Part shown: piece after piece, positions 16,514-25,113 of the stretch
Layout of the letters: the number at the start of each line of letters is the position of its first letter
Numbering within the stretch: position 1 is the first letter of the stretch
Origin: Campylobacteraceae bacterium
GTDB lineage: Bacteria; Campylobacterota; Campylobacteria; Campylobacterales; Sulfurovaceae
Direction: 5' to 3'
NCBI GenBank assembly: GCA_027081065.1
Contig: JALWLW010000077.1
Coordinates: 1-47,009, forward strand
DNA: 47,009 nucleotides
Made by a program: the position numbers and the translations under genes
Notes under the pieces: model-generated
The model's input: only the letters and a program-made list of their open reading frames with translations
Told to the model about the DNA's origin: nothing
Databases searched by the model: none

Positions 16514-16519
16514 TATAAT
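16514..16519 (+). promoter_or_regulatory. Candidate -10 element for argS
   Basis: TATAAT occurs 35 nt before the argS ATG and only 10 nt after the right arm of the 82-nt inverted repeat, so the repeat would occupy the upstream face of this promoter. Confidence 0.5.
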
Positions 16520-16554
16520 TTAATACAACTCTACTTATCTACTACGGAACAAAA

Positions 16555-18255
16555 ATGAAAATCAAATTAGAACTTAGTAAAATAATTGAAAATGCATTAA
16601 AAGATGCCAATATCCAAGCTGACGAAATTGTAATCTCAGATGCAACAAAACCAGAGTTTGGTGATTACCAATATAATGGTGTGATGAAACTTGCCAAACA
16701 GTTAAAGAAGAATCCAAGAGAGATTGCTACAAATGTAGTTGAACATATAGATACAACAGATATGATAGAAAAAGTAGAAGTAGCAGGACCTGGATTTATA
16801 AATATTTGGCTCAATAATGATTGGCTTAGTGAACAAACCACAGCCATTTTAGAGGATGAGAGAGTCGGAGTAGGGCAAGTTGAAAAAGCTAAAAGGGTAG
16901 TGGTTGATTACTCTGGACCTAACATGGCAAAGCAGATGCACGTGGGGCATTTACGTTCAAGTATTATTGGAGATACCCTCTCAACACTTTTAGAGTTTTT
17001 AGGAGATGAGGTTATTCGTCAAAATCACATTGGCGACTGGGGAACACAGTTTGGAATGCTTATTGCTCACCTTGAAGAAAAAGGGGCAGATGGTACAGCA
17101 ACTGAACTTAAAGATTTAGAACAGTTTTACAAAGATGCCAAAGTTAGATTTGATGAGAGTGAAGAATTTGCCAATAAAGCACGAGATTATGTGGTTAAGA
17201 TTCAAAGTGGTGATGAACATTGTTTAACGTTATGGCAAAGCTTTATTAATGCATCATTGGGGCATTGTGAAGAGGTGTATGAGAAGTTAAATGTAAACTT
17301 GACACGTGAAGATGTAAGAGCAGAGAGTTTTTATAATGAACAACTACCACAAGTGATTGAAACACTTAAAGAAAAAGGAATTTCTACTACTTCCAATGGA
17401 GCTGAATGTGTCTTTTTAGGTGATGATGAAACACCAATTATTGTACAAAAAGGTGACGGAGGGTATTTGTATGCCACAACAGACTTAGCAGCGTTAAACT
17501 TTAGAGACAAAGAGCTAAAAGCTGACCGTATTTGTTACGTGGTAGATGCACGTCAAGCACAGCATTTTAAACAGGTCTTTACCATTGCCAAACAAGCAGG
17601 AATGGTACGTGAAGAGGTAGCCTTAGAACACATTGGTTTTGGAACAATGATGGACAAAGGAGGAAAACCTTTTAAAACACGAGATGGTGGAACAATTAAA
17701 CTTGTAGACTTACTAGATGAAGCTGTTATTCGAGCAAAAGAAGCTATTAAAGATAGAGATGTTCATTCAGATGAAGCATTAGATCAAGTAGCCAAGGTTA
17801 TTGGAATTGGGGCTGTTAAGTATGCTGACTTAAGTATTAGCCGTGAGTCAAATTACATCTTTAACTTAGAGAAGATGATAAGTTTTGAAGGAAATACTTC
17901 GCTTTACCTGCAATATGCTTATGCAAGAATTCAATCTATTTTACGTAAACATAATGCAGAGATTAAAGGTAAGATTATAATTGGCAATGAGATAGAACAT
18001 CGTTTAGCTCTTATGCTTTTAAAGTTTGAAGATACTTTAGTAAAAGCTTCTATTGAAGCCACACCTCATACCATTACCTCGTATCTTTATGATGTTGTTA
18101 CCATATTTATGAAATTTTATGAGTTAAATCCAATTTTAAGAGATGATGTTGAAGAGGCTACAAAAATGAGTCGTTTACAATTAGCTACTTTAACAGCAGC
18201 AGTTATTAAAAAAGGGTTAGATATTCTTGGTATAGAGGTTGTAGAAAAAATTTAA
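16555..18255 (+). CDS. argS: Arginyl-tRNA synthetase
   Basis: The product charges tRNA-Arg. It has 566 residues, a normal length for bacterial ArgRS. It contains an N-terminal tRNA-binding Add-1 type domain (residues 1-110), the class I HIGH motif as HVGH at 129-132 (MHVGHLRSSIIGD), HIGDWGTQFG, YATTDLAAL, and the C-terminal DALR anticodon-binding domain including YLQYAYARIQSI. As in many ArgRS proteins the KMSK motif is degenerate (MMDKGGKPFKTRDG). A TATAAT lies upstream, behind the 82-nt inverted repeat. Confidence 0.97.
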   Translation: MKIKLELSKIIENALKDANIQADEIVISDATKPEFGDYQYNGVMKLAKQLKKNPREIATNVVEHIDTTDMIEKVEVAGPGFINIWLNNDWLSEQTTAILEDERVGVGQVEKAKRVVVDYSGPNMAKQMHVGHLRSSIIGDTLSTLLEFLGDEVIRQNHIGDWGTQFGMLIAHLEEKGADGTATELKDLEQFYKDAKVRFDESEEFANKARDYVVKIQSGDEHCLTLWQSFINASLGHCEEVYEKLNVNLTREDVRAESFYNEQLPQVIETLKEKGISTTSNGAECVFLGDDETPIIVQKGDGGYLYATTDLAALNFRDKELKADRICYVVDARQAQHFKQVFTIAKQAGMVREEVALEHIGFGTMMDKGGKPFKTRDGGTIKLVDLLDEAVIRAKEAIKDRDVHSDEALDQVAKVIGIGAVKYADLSISRESNYIFNLEKMISFEGNTSLYLQYAYARIQSILRKHNAEIKGKIIIGNEIEHRLALMLLKFEDTLVKASIEATPHTITSYLYDVVTIFMKFYELNPILRDDVEEATKMSRLQLATLTAAVIKKGLDILGIEVVEKI

Positions 18256-18265
18256 GGAGAGATGT

Positions 18266-18592
18266 ATGAAGTACTTATTAGTCTTAGCCCCACTTATTGT
18301 CGCAGCACTTGCTTATGTAATGTACAAAGAAGATAGTAATTTAAAAAAACTTATTATCTCTTTTTTATTACTGTGGGCTGTGATTACCTTAGCCATTGTT
18401 GGTAACATTATGCGTTCGCTTACTCCTCTCTTTTTAACACATACTCTAGCCATTGTGATTGCTTATGCTGGAACAATTTATTATGTTTTAAAAGGTAAAT
18501 TTATTTGGTTAGCACTAATGGCACCAGTAATAACAATGATAGTTTATTTACTATTTGTTTGGATTGGAAATGAACATTTACCCTCACTCTAA
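18266..18592 (+). CDS. Small four-helix membrane protein, unknown function
   Basis: I do not recognise this 108-residue protein. It is almost wholly hydrophobic, with predicted membrane segments at about 2-19, 27-47, 56-75 and 80-102. The only charged stretches are short loops such as YKEDSNLKK and LKGK. AAGGAGAG lies just before the ATG and begins directly after the argS stop, so it is very probably co-transcribed with argS. No catalytic residues stand out. Confidence 0.7.
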   Translation: MKYLLVLAPLIVAALAYVMYKEDSNLKKLIISFLLLWAVITLAIVGNIMRSLTPLFLTHTLAIVIAYAGTIYYVLKGKFIWLALMAPVITMIVYLLFVWIGNEHLPSL

Positions 18593-18642
18593 TTACTAAA
18601 TCCTTAGAATATTACTTGGTTTATACTTCTCATACATTCAAA

Positions 18643-19698
18643 CTACTCAAATTCATCAGAAAAGTCTAACTCATAAAGGGTGGCATCAAAAGAGAAGATA
18701 TACTTGCTAAAAGCTTCACTGCTTAAGTAGGCTTTGTAGTTCTCTTTAAAGGTGATGCCTTCTACTTGACCTTGGAGTGGACTTTTAAAGTTAAGACGTT
18801 TTGCATTGCCATTGAAAAAGTTATTGCCGTGGTAATTGCTAAACGCCCATACATTAACATTTAAAAGAGAAGAGTAAGTCGTGAGTAATAATATGTCTAA
18901 CTCTTCGTTAATACTTGCTCCTGTAACCATACCTTGAATGTTAAAAGTACTTAAGTATTTTGCTTGTTGTCTTCCAGCATGAGTACTTAACTCATAGAGA
19001 CGGGTTTTTTGGTTTTCCCAATTTTTAGAAAAAAGATAAAGTTTCCCATTATGGGCAACCATGGCTTCGCAGTCATAATTGTTTTTTTGAGGTCTTGACC
19101 TAAAATCTTTTTGGTCATTGTAGTTAAAATCAATAACTTCAGCCCTTATGTTTTTTTGTGTTCTAAGTGCTGTACGGGGTATTTTATATATTTTAAGTTC
19201 TCTACGATTTCCACGATTATTTCCAAAGTCACCGATGTAAACATAAGTCTCATCATAGGCAATATCTTCCCAATCATAATTTCGTGCATTGCTAATGGTG
19301 AGTTTTTTTAAAATATGTCCATTTTTTTCACTTATTTGGTAGAGTGCAGCTTCTCCACCACTGTCATTTAATGTCCATAGCCTATGGTCTAGCTTAATAA
19401 GTCCAGAGGTCTCTTTGATGCTATTAGGCAGGTTAAACTTTTTAGAAAAATAGCTTTCACCCTCTTTTCCTCTTTGTTGGGTCATGGATGTAGCTCTTTG
19501 TTCTGTATTTACTCTAGGTCTGGTTAAAATGGTCGGAGTAGGTTCATCAATACGTCTACCAAGGCTAGGAGGGTTTTTAGGTGTAGGCGTTATATGAACC
19601 GTGTTGTTAGGTACTGTAGTGGATTTGTTTTTCCCACTACAGTTTATCATCGAGAAAGAGAGGCTAAGGAGAAGGAGTAAGTTTATTTTATTTTTCAT
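18643..19698 (-). CDS. Predicted lipoprotein or secreted beta-propeller protein
   Basis: A 351-residue exported protein of unknown function. The signal peptide ends near Cys20, but the residues before it (MINC) make a poor lipobox, so lipidation is uncertain. Residues 21-85 are a Thr/Pro/Arg-rich linker. Residues 88-350 show repeating beta-strand motifs: ETSGLIKLDHRLWTLNDSGG, DWEDIAYDETYVYIGDFGNN, YDCEAMVAHNGKLYLFSKNW and QVEGITFKENYKAYLSSE. Such DSGG/DWEDIA/GDFGNN motifs are known from beta-propeller proteins common in Bacteroidota, so lateral transfer is possible. It is divergent from the SLT-type gene, 55 nt apart. Confidence 0.65.
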   Translation of the reverse strand: MKNKINLLLLLSLSFSMINCSGKNKSTTVPNNTVHITPTPKNPPSLGRRIDEPTPTILTRPRVNTEQRATSMTQQRGKEGESYFSKKFNLPNSIKETSGLIKLDHRLWTLNDSGGEAALYQISEKNGHILKKLTISNARNYDWEDIAYDETYVYIGDFGNNRGNRRELKIYKIPRTALRTQKNIRAEVIDFNYNDQKDFRSRPQKNNYDCEAMVAHNGKLYLFSKNWENQKTRLYELSTHAGRQQAKYLSTFNIQGMVTGASINEELDILLLTTYSSLLNVNVWAFSNYHGNNFFNGNAKRLNFKSPLQGQVEGITFKENYKAYLSSEAFSKYIFSFDATLYELDFSDEFE

Positions 19699-19729
19699 AA
19701 AAAAGAGTATATCGCTAATTAACTTTTGT

Positions 19730-19735
19730 TATAAT
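19730..19735 (+). promoter_or_regulatory. Candidate -10 element for the SLT-type gene
   Basis: TATAAT in the same TTTTGTTATAATTC context as the leuS promoter lies only about 19 nt before the ATG, so the mRNA leader would be very short and lacks an obvious ribosome-binding site. Confidence 0.4.
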
Positions 19736-19753
19736 TCCCAAAAAAGAATTATT

Positions 19754-21037
19754 ATGAAAAAAATTTTACTAAACATCCTACTGCTACTTTTTTTTAATGA
19801 ATTGTTGTTTGCCACTTGTTCCACCAGTAATACAGTTTGGCAATACAAAATACAAAATAGTCCCTCAATTGAAGCCTTTTTTATAGATAACGCTGCTTGT
19901 CAGAAGAGTTTTTATAAGCATTTGTCTACAGCTCAAAAAATCTATTTTGACACAGTGCTTTACCCTAAAGGTTTAAGTAAGAATGCTTATAAAAATAGAT
20001 GGAGAGCGATGTTGGTCGATGATAAGGCTTTTTTTAAAACGTTTACTTTCTTTAACAATTATTTTACAAAACATCATGCCAAAGTAACGCCAAAAGAGTT
20101 TTCTTGTTTTCAAAGACAAAAAGGCTTTGCTTCTGCAGTATCTCAAAATAATTTTTATCATCAGTTAGCCAAAAGAGGTATGCTGCATGATGTACATTAT
20201 CTTTATCCTCTTATTCGTTGGGCTTATGTTCATAATGGGGTAGACATGCAATTAAGTCGTGAACGTGTTTCTAAAGCAGAAAGAACATTTGGTATTAGAA
20301 AAGGGAAAGTAGGAGACCGTGAACAGTTTGCAAGGTTCATAGCTCTGTTTGAGTATGAATATGATGAGGTAGCCTCTTCTTTTGCACGTATTTTAAATAT
20401 TTCTGAGTCAAAAGCCTATAAACTTTTGACCGTTATTACTTACTTGGAATCACGAGGAAATATTTTTGCTGTCTCTACCACAGGGGCTTTTGGTCCAACG
20501 CAATTGACATTACATTACTACATGATGTATGGAGAACCGAGTAATCCTTTTTCCGTTAAAGCAAGTTTGGTTAAGTTAGCCAATAAATTTGTGCATTATC
20601 ATCGTATTGGTAAGTCCATTGATAGTTCTGTTATTGCGTATAAATCTGGAAGTTTAACTAAGTGTCAAAATTCTTTGCATAGTAATGATGTTGACTGTAG
20701 GTACTATAATGACTATAAACGTTACATGGCAGAGATGCGTCAGATGACAGATAAAAATGATATTTCGAGACATTTAACGGGGAAATCCTATTTTTATAAA
20801 GGCTTAAATAATTTAAAAAGAGCTAAAAATTTGAAAGGTTTAAGAGATTATGAACCTTATCAGTATGCTGTTTTAAAAGGTAATACTTTACGTTCACAGG
20901 CTCAAAAAAGTCAATATCTGAATGGAAACTACTTTAATTCCTTGGGAAAAATGAAACGCAGTGAGATTTATGAGTTACAAGATCAATTTGGTAGTAGGAA
21001 TATAGGGGTAGTATCAGATAAGAAAGTCTGTTATTAA
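19754..21037 (+). CDS. Exported SLT-domain (lytic transglycosylase-like) protein
   Basis: A probable periplasmic peptidoglycan lytic enzyme of 427 residues. I use the ATG at 19754 because a signal peptide starts there (MKKILLNILLLLFFNELLFA); an upstream ATG at 19601 would bury it and run through the promoter. Residues 210-300 fit an SLT fold: catalytic-type Glu232 in TYLESRGN, then STTGAFGPTQLTLHYY and, later, VIAYKSGS. The first 200 residues (FYKHLSTAQKIYFDTVLYPK and beyond) and the last 100 do not match a family I know. The catalytic assignment is an inference from the E-S-G-A-FG-Q pattern. Confidence 0.7.
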   Translation: MKKILLNILLLLFFNELLFATCSTSNTVWQYKIQNSPSIEAFFIDNAACQKSFYKHLSTAQKIYFDTVLYPKGLSKNAYKNRWRAMLVDDKAFFKTFTFFNNYFTKHHAKVTPKEFSCFQRQKGFASAVSQNNFYHQLAKRGMLHDVHYLYPLIRWAYVHNGVDMQLSRERVSKAERTFGIRKGKVGDREQFARFIALFEYEYDEVASSFARILNISESKAYKLLTVITYLESRGNIFAVSTTGAFGPTQLTLHYYMMYGEPSNPFSVKASLVKLANKFVHYHRIGKSIDSSVIAYKSGSLTKCQNSLHSNDVDCRYYNDYKRYMAEMRQMTDKNDISRHLTGKSYFYKGLNNLKRAKNLKGLRDYEPYQYAVLKGNTLRSQAQKSQYLNGNYFNSLGKMKRSEIYELQDQFGSRNIGVVSDKKVCY

Positions 21038-21074
21038 ACAAACTTTCTTAGCGTTTTGATATGTAAAAGATAAA

Positions 21075-21866
21075 TTAACGTTTTGCAGCTTCATACATAG
21101 GTATGGTTTTGGGTAATAACGCTTTTATTTCTGCAATACGATTGCTTGGAGCAGGGTGGGTAGAGAGGTATTCAGGTGGTGTCTCTCCACTTGCACCAAA
21201 CTTTTCCCAAAAAGCAAGAGCAGAACGTGGATCGTAACCAGATTTTGCAGCTAAAATTAAACCTATATGGTCAGCTTCATACTCTTGTGTTCGTGAGTGA
21301 GGTAACATAACACCCAGTTGTGTACCAATACCAAATGCCTGCATAGCAATAGCTGTATTGGCAGTGTTTCCTTGGCTTTGCATGACAGCACCTAGTACTT
21401 GTCCACTTATTTGTTGTAGTTGTCCAGAACTCATTCGTTCAGCACCGTGACGTGCTAAGGCATGAGCAATTTCATGACCCATTACGGCTGCTAATTCATC
21501 ATCATTGGTTGCATATTTAAAAAGACCTGTATAGACAAAAACTTTTCCTCCAGGAAGACAAAATGCATTCGCCTCTTCATCATTATCTATTACAAAAAAT
21601 TCCCATGTATAATTCACTTTATGTAAAGCTTCTGTTGTTTGTGCAATACGTTGACCAATACGCTTAACCATTGCATTTTTTTGTGGATCGCTACTTACTT
21701 TTTCTGTCTCTAAAACTTGTTTAGCACTTTCAAAGCCCAGTGCTAGTTCTTGTTGTGGAGAGACCATAATGAGTTGATTTCTACCTGTAATGGGTGCTTT
21801 AGAACATCCTATGAATAAAAGTGCTAGAATACCAGCAGCAATTATCTGTTTAAAAATTTGTTTCAT
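21075..21866 (-). CDS. M48 family metalloprotease lipoprotein
   Basis: An outer-envelope zinc metalloprotease related to LoiP/BepA, which degrade or chaperone envelope proteins. The 263-residue product has a lipobox LFIGC (Cys21). The zinc motif HEIAH is at 131-135, the third ligand Glu is in QEYEADHIGL near residue 195, and the upstream FCLPGGKVFVYTGL strand and the end motif THPAPSNRIAEI are characteristic of the family. No TPR domain follows, so it is closer to LoiP in architecture than to BepA. AAAGGATTTTC precedes the ATG. Confidence 0.92.
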   Translation of the reverse strand: MKQIFKQIIAAGILALLFIGCSKAPITGRNQLIMVSPQQELALGFESAKQVLETEKVSSDPQKNAMVKRIGQRIAQTTEALHKVNYTWEFFVIDNDEEANAFCLPGGKVFVYTGLFKYATNDDELAAVMGHEIAHALARHGAERMSSGQLQQISGQVLGAVMQSQGNTANTAIAMQAFGIGTQLGVMLPHSRTQEYEADHIGLILAAKSGYDPRSALAFWEKFGASGETPPEYLSTHPAPSNRIAEIKALLPKTIPMYEAAKR

Positions 21867-21945
21867 GAAAATCCTTTTTTGATTGAATGAATTTTATTAT
21901 AGCTAAGATAAGTAAAAAAACGAAAGTCATACATTAGGAGTAACT

Positions 21946-22437
21946 ATGTTTAACATTGTGTTAGTTGAACCACAAATTCCACCCAATACAGGAACAATAG
22001 GTAGATTATGTGTTAATTTAGGAGCAACATTGCATCTTGTCAAACCATTAGGTTTTGACATTGATGACAAAGCTGTTACACGAGCAGGACTTGACTATTG
22101 GAAAGAGCTAGATTTGGTAGTTTGGGAGAATTTCGATGCATTTTTAAAAGCACACCCCATTGATGACAATACCCATTTAGCGACAACTAAAACGGATAAA
22201 CTTTATTTTAATGCACATTTTAAAAAAGATGATTTTATTTTGTTTGGTTCAGAAACCAAAGGCATAAGAGAAGAGGTACTTTTAGCGAATAAAGAGCGAT
22301 GTATCACGATTCCTATGGGTGGAAAAGGAAGAAGCCTCAATCTTGGCGTTGCTACAGGTATTGTGACCTATGAAGCTTTACGTCAAAATTATGATGGTTT
22401 TGAAAAAATAACCATTGCTAATACATTAGAGGAGTAG
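21946..22437 (+). CDS. trmL: tRNA (cytidine(34)-2'-O)-methyltransferase
   Basis: A SPOUT methyltransferase that 2'-O-methylates the wobble base of leucine tRNAs using S-adenosylmethionine. The 163-residue product starts MFNIVLVEPQIPPNTGTIGR and contains FGSETKGI and the knot-forming SLNLGVATGIVTYEALRQ segment, all typical of TrmL. TTAGGAG precedes the ATG. The stop is followed after 3 nt by a previously uncalled 51-codon ORF. Confidence 0.94.
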   Translation: MFNIVLVEPQIPPNTGTIGRLCVNLGATLHLVKPLGFDIDDKAVTRAGLDYWKELDLVVWENFDAFLKAHPIDDNTHLATTKTDKLYFNAHFKKDDFILFGSETKGIREEVLLANKERCITIPMGGKGRSLNLGVATGIVTYEALRQNYDGFEKITIANTLEE

Positions 22438-22440
22438 TAG

Positions 22441-22596
22441 ATGAGTATTGGAGATATATTTTATGTTATTGCTATTGTCTTATTTAGCATCATGACTTTT
22501 GCGATTATACGAGGAAATTTTAGGCGTAAGTTTGATGAGAATGGGCACCGTTATGATTTGAAAGATAAAGAAATAAAAAAAGATAAGAAAAACTAA
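22441..22596 (+). CDS. 51-aa single-span membrane protein
   Basis: A short ORF starting MSIGDIFYVIAIVLFSIMTF. It has one hydrophobic helix (residues 5-23) followed by a basic and highly charged tail (RGNFRRKFDENGHRYDLKDK and a Lys-rich end). The ATG has GAGGAG 8-13 nt upstream, within the end of trmL, so it is likely translated with trmL. It resembles the many small one-helix proteins with basic tails found beside unrelated genes; no function can be given. Confidence 0.62.
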   Translation: MSIGDIFYVIAIVLFSIMTFAIIRGNFRRKFDENGHRYDLKDKEIKKDKKN

Positions 22597-22654
22597 TAAA
22601 AATCTAATAATTAAATTGTATACTATAAGCTCACTTTTACAAAAGGAAATAGAA

Positions 22655-22930
22655 ATGAAAAATGGACTTATAAAAATAGGGGTGCTTATAGCACTTTTGT
22701 TAACAACAACATTGGCAGGTACATGGATTAATATCACCATTAGTTCAAATGATGTAACACTTGAAGATTTAGCCTCAAGTTATTACGGAGATGCTAAAGA
22801 GAGTGAAGTGATTTACAATGCCAATAAAGAGATTATTGGTCAAAATCGTCAGCTTCACAAAGGTATGACACTAGAAATACCTGTAACGGAAAAATTTAGA
22901 GACCAACCCGAGCATTTAGGTTGGAGATAA
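22655..22930 (+). CDS. Exported LysM-like protein
   Basis: A 91-residue product with a signal peptide (MKNGLIKIGVLIALLLTTTLAGT) and one short LysM/tail-protein-X-like module: VTLEDLASSYYGDAKESEVI, then IYNANKEIIGQ and LHKGMTLEIP. It probably sits in the periplasm and binds peptidoglycan. I start at ATG 22655, after AAAAGGA, because an ATG at 22616 would put residues before the signal peptide. It follows trmL and the 51-aa ORF in the same orientation. Confidence 0.75.
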   Translation: MKNGLIKIGVLIALLLTTTLAGTWINITISSNDVTLEDLASSYYGDAKESEVIYNANKEIIGQNRQLHKGMTLEIPVTEKFRDQPEHLGWR

Positions 22931-22931
22931 T

Positions 22932-25058
22932 CTAATTAATAAACCCCATAGAAGAGCCATTTTGCTCTTTTTTAAGTTTCATCTCCTCTTTTAGTCGCTT
23001 AATAAACTCAGAGGTAGAATCAATCTTTTTAAACTTACTTTGACGGCTAATAGTCGCAAAATCCCCAGGGGTTAGTTTCTTAAATGAACGCATCTCATGA
23101 AGCTCAGACTCTGTAGGTACTTCTATATTTAACTCTTTAGCATAAGAGATAAATATTTTTTCTATCTGTTTAGGTGCTAAAGTTTTAAACTCTAATTTTA
23201 AATCAAAACGACGCAAACTGGCTTGATCAAGGTGGTCGATGAGATTGGTTGTAGCAACAAAGATGCCGTCAAACTTTTCCATTTGTACTAGCATTTCATT
23301 TACTTGGGTGACTTCCCAATTTACTTTGGCTTGACCCCTTTCAGCTAGAAAACCATCTACTTCATCAAAGATGAGTACGGCTTCTTCTTCCATGGCTTCT
23401 CTAAAAGCATTGGCAATGTTTTTCTCGGTCTCTCCTACCCATTTACTAATGAGCGATGAGCCAGATTTTATAACAAAAGGTTTGTCTAACATTTTGGCTA
23501 AGTGTTTGGCAAAAGCACTTTTTCCTGTACCAGATTGTCCGTAAAGACAGATTCTAGCACTTTTATGTTCTTTAATTCCCTCGACTAACTCTTCAAGATT
23601 GGCATCTGTATTAACAAATTCTAAACTGTAGTTACTAGGTAGGGCTGCTGCTTTGTTTTTGTTGACCTCCTCGTAACCTTGGGCTTTCAGGGTGTTGTTT
23701 AGCAGTTGCATAAAGGCTTTGTTTTTTTGTTTCTCAGGTAAATGTTCAGCAACTTTGACAGCAGAAGAGATAAGAGCAGGAGCAATGTTTTCATGTTCTG
23801 ATAGTACTTCTATCTCTTGTTCATTTAAAATGTTGTTAGAGTATTTTTTAATAATCTCCATGCGTTGGGTCTTAGAGGGAATAGGTAGCTCAATGCTCAT
23901 GTCAAAACGTCGTATGATAGCATTGTCAATGCTTCCAATGTTGTTGGTAATCCAAATGGTTGGGACATTGTTGGTCTCTAATACTTTGTTTAACCATGCT
24001 TTATCGCTTTGCTGTTTGGGCATCATGAAAAAACTAGCTTCATAGCTTTCAAAGATATCTTCAGCCTCATCATACATAAGTAGCGTTCGGTTGTTAAAAA
24101 AGAGTGCTTGGGCTGTTTTGTAGAGTCTAAGCCTTGCCTCTCCTTCAATAGGGTCACCTTCTCGGTCGGCGTAAGAAATTTCGTAGAGTTTAGTGCCTAG
24201 AACCTCAGCAATGGTTTTAGAGAGTTCTGTTTTACCTGTTCCAGGAAGACCATAGAGTAAAATGTTAACGCCTTTTAATTTTTCATCAAGTGCTTTATTT
24301 AAAAAAGGCATTAAAATCTCTAAATCACTCTTTATGTAAGAGTAATCAGTAATGTTAAGTGTTCCTTTTTCTGAAAGACGCACAGAGTCTTTTATCATCT
24401 CTGTGATATCTTCATCGAGATTGAGCATGTTATCAGCAAACTCATAGTTTATGAGTCTAAGCTTTGCCCCTAAAGAGTAGTCTTCTTCTGAATGCAAGGT
24501 TAAAATGGCAGAACGGCTAAAGGTTGAATGGGTGGCGAACATTTCATTAATATGTTCCAAAGGAATCTCTAGCAGTACATTTAAAATACGTTTGGCACGA
24601 GAAGTGTTGAGCTCCCCACCTAAAAGACTTAAGGCATTCTCAAGAATGTCATACTGTTTAAGCAAAATGACAAACTCTAAAACTTGTTTTTCATAAGGGG
24701 TAAGTACAATGAGTTCAGAGAGTTTTTCAATGTTTGCTCTAAGCTGTGCTGAAGAGCCAAACGGTGCTTTTTTTCTAAGGGCTTTAAGACGTTTTTTCAG
24801 TAAAAGTAGGGGTTCGGTACGGTTAAAATCGTCATAGTCAAACTCAACATATTTTTCCAAGCCTAAAAAAGTTGCCATGTCTTCATGTTCAAAATCATTG
24901 TCAGAGTCAATAAAACGTTTATGCCCACCCATTTCAATGATGATTTTAAGTATCCAATAAGTAATACGGTCTTTTACATCCTCTTCTATAATCTCTTCAT
25001 CCATGATGTCGGTGTCAAATTCATTTTCATTATTGTTATTGTTCCCAAATAGGCCCAT
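22932..25058 (-). CDS. Tandem AAA+ ATPase
   Basis: A 708-residue protein with two AAA+ modules. After an acidic N terminus (DTDIMDEEIIEED) and a helical region to about residue 240, module 1 has Walker A GLPGTGKT (270-277), Walker B LLMYDEAED (326-334), sensor ITNN (370-373) and RRFD (383-386). Module 2 has Walker A GQSGTGKS (507-514), a KWVGETEKN pore-like segment (539-547), Walker B VLIFDEVD (561-568), sensor ATTN (602-605) and LRRFD (615-619). Both sites look active. Module 2 resembles the classical FtsH/Cdc48 clade. No protease domain is fused. The substrate is unknown. GAGGACACAAC precedes the ATG. Confidence 0.8.
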   Translation of the reverse strand: MGLFGNNNNNENEFDTDIMDEEIIEEDVKDRITYWILKIIIEMGGHKRFIDSDNDFEHEDMATFLGLEKYVEFDYDDFNRTEPLLLLKKRLKALRKKAPFGSSAQLRANIEKLSELIVLTPYEKQVLEFVILLKQYDILENALSLLGGELNTSRAKRILNVLLEIPLEHINEMFATHSTFSRSAILTLHSEEDYSLGAKLRLINYEFADNMLNLDEDITEMIKDSVRLSEKGTLNITDYSYIKSDLEILMPFLNKALDEKLKGVNILLYGLPGTGKTELSKTIAEVLGTKLYEISYADREGDPIEGEARLRLYKTAQALFFNNRTLLMYDEAEDIFESYEASFFMMPKQQSDKAWLNKVLETNNVPTIWITNNIGSIDNAIIRRFDMSIELPIPSKTQRMEIIKKYSNNILNEQEIEVLSEHENIAPALISSAVKVAEHLPEKQKNKAFMQLLNNTLKAQGYEEVNKNKAAALPSNYSLEFVNTDANLEELVEGIKEHKSARICLYGQSGTGKSAFAKHLAKMLDKPFVIKSGSSLISKWVGETEKNIANAFREAMEEEAVLIFDEVDGFLAERGQAKVNWEVTQVNEMLVQMEKFDGIFVATTNLIDHLDQASLRRFDLKLEFKTLAPKQIEKIFISYAKELNIEVPTESELHEMRSFKKLTPGDFATISRQSKFKKIDSTSEFIKRLKEEMKLKKEQNGSSMGFIN

Positions 25059-25113
25059 GTTGTGTCCTCTAGCGTAGACGATTGTCTATTAAAATTTATA
25101 AGTAAGAAGTCTA

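Noticed and set aside
19601..21037. Start of the SLT-type gene at 19601
   Set aside because: It would overlap the divergent lipoprotein gene and its promoter and place 51 residues before a clear signal peptide.
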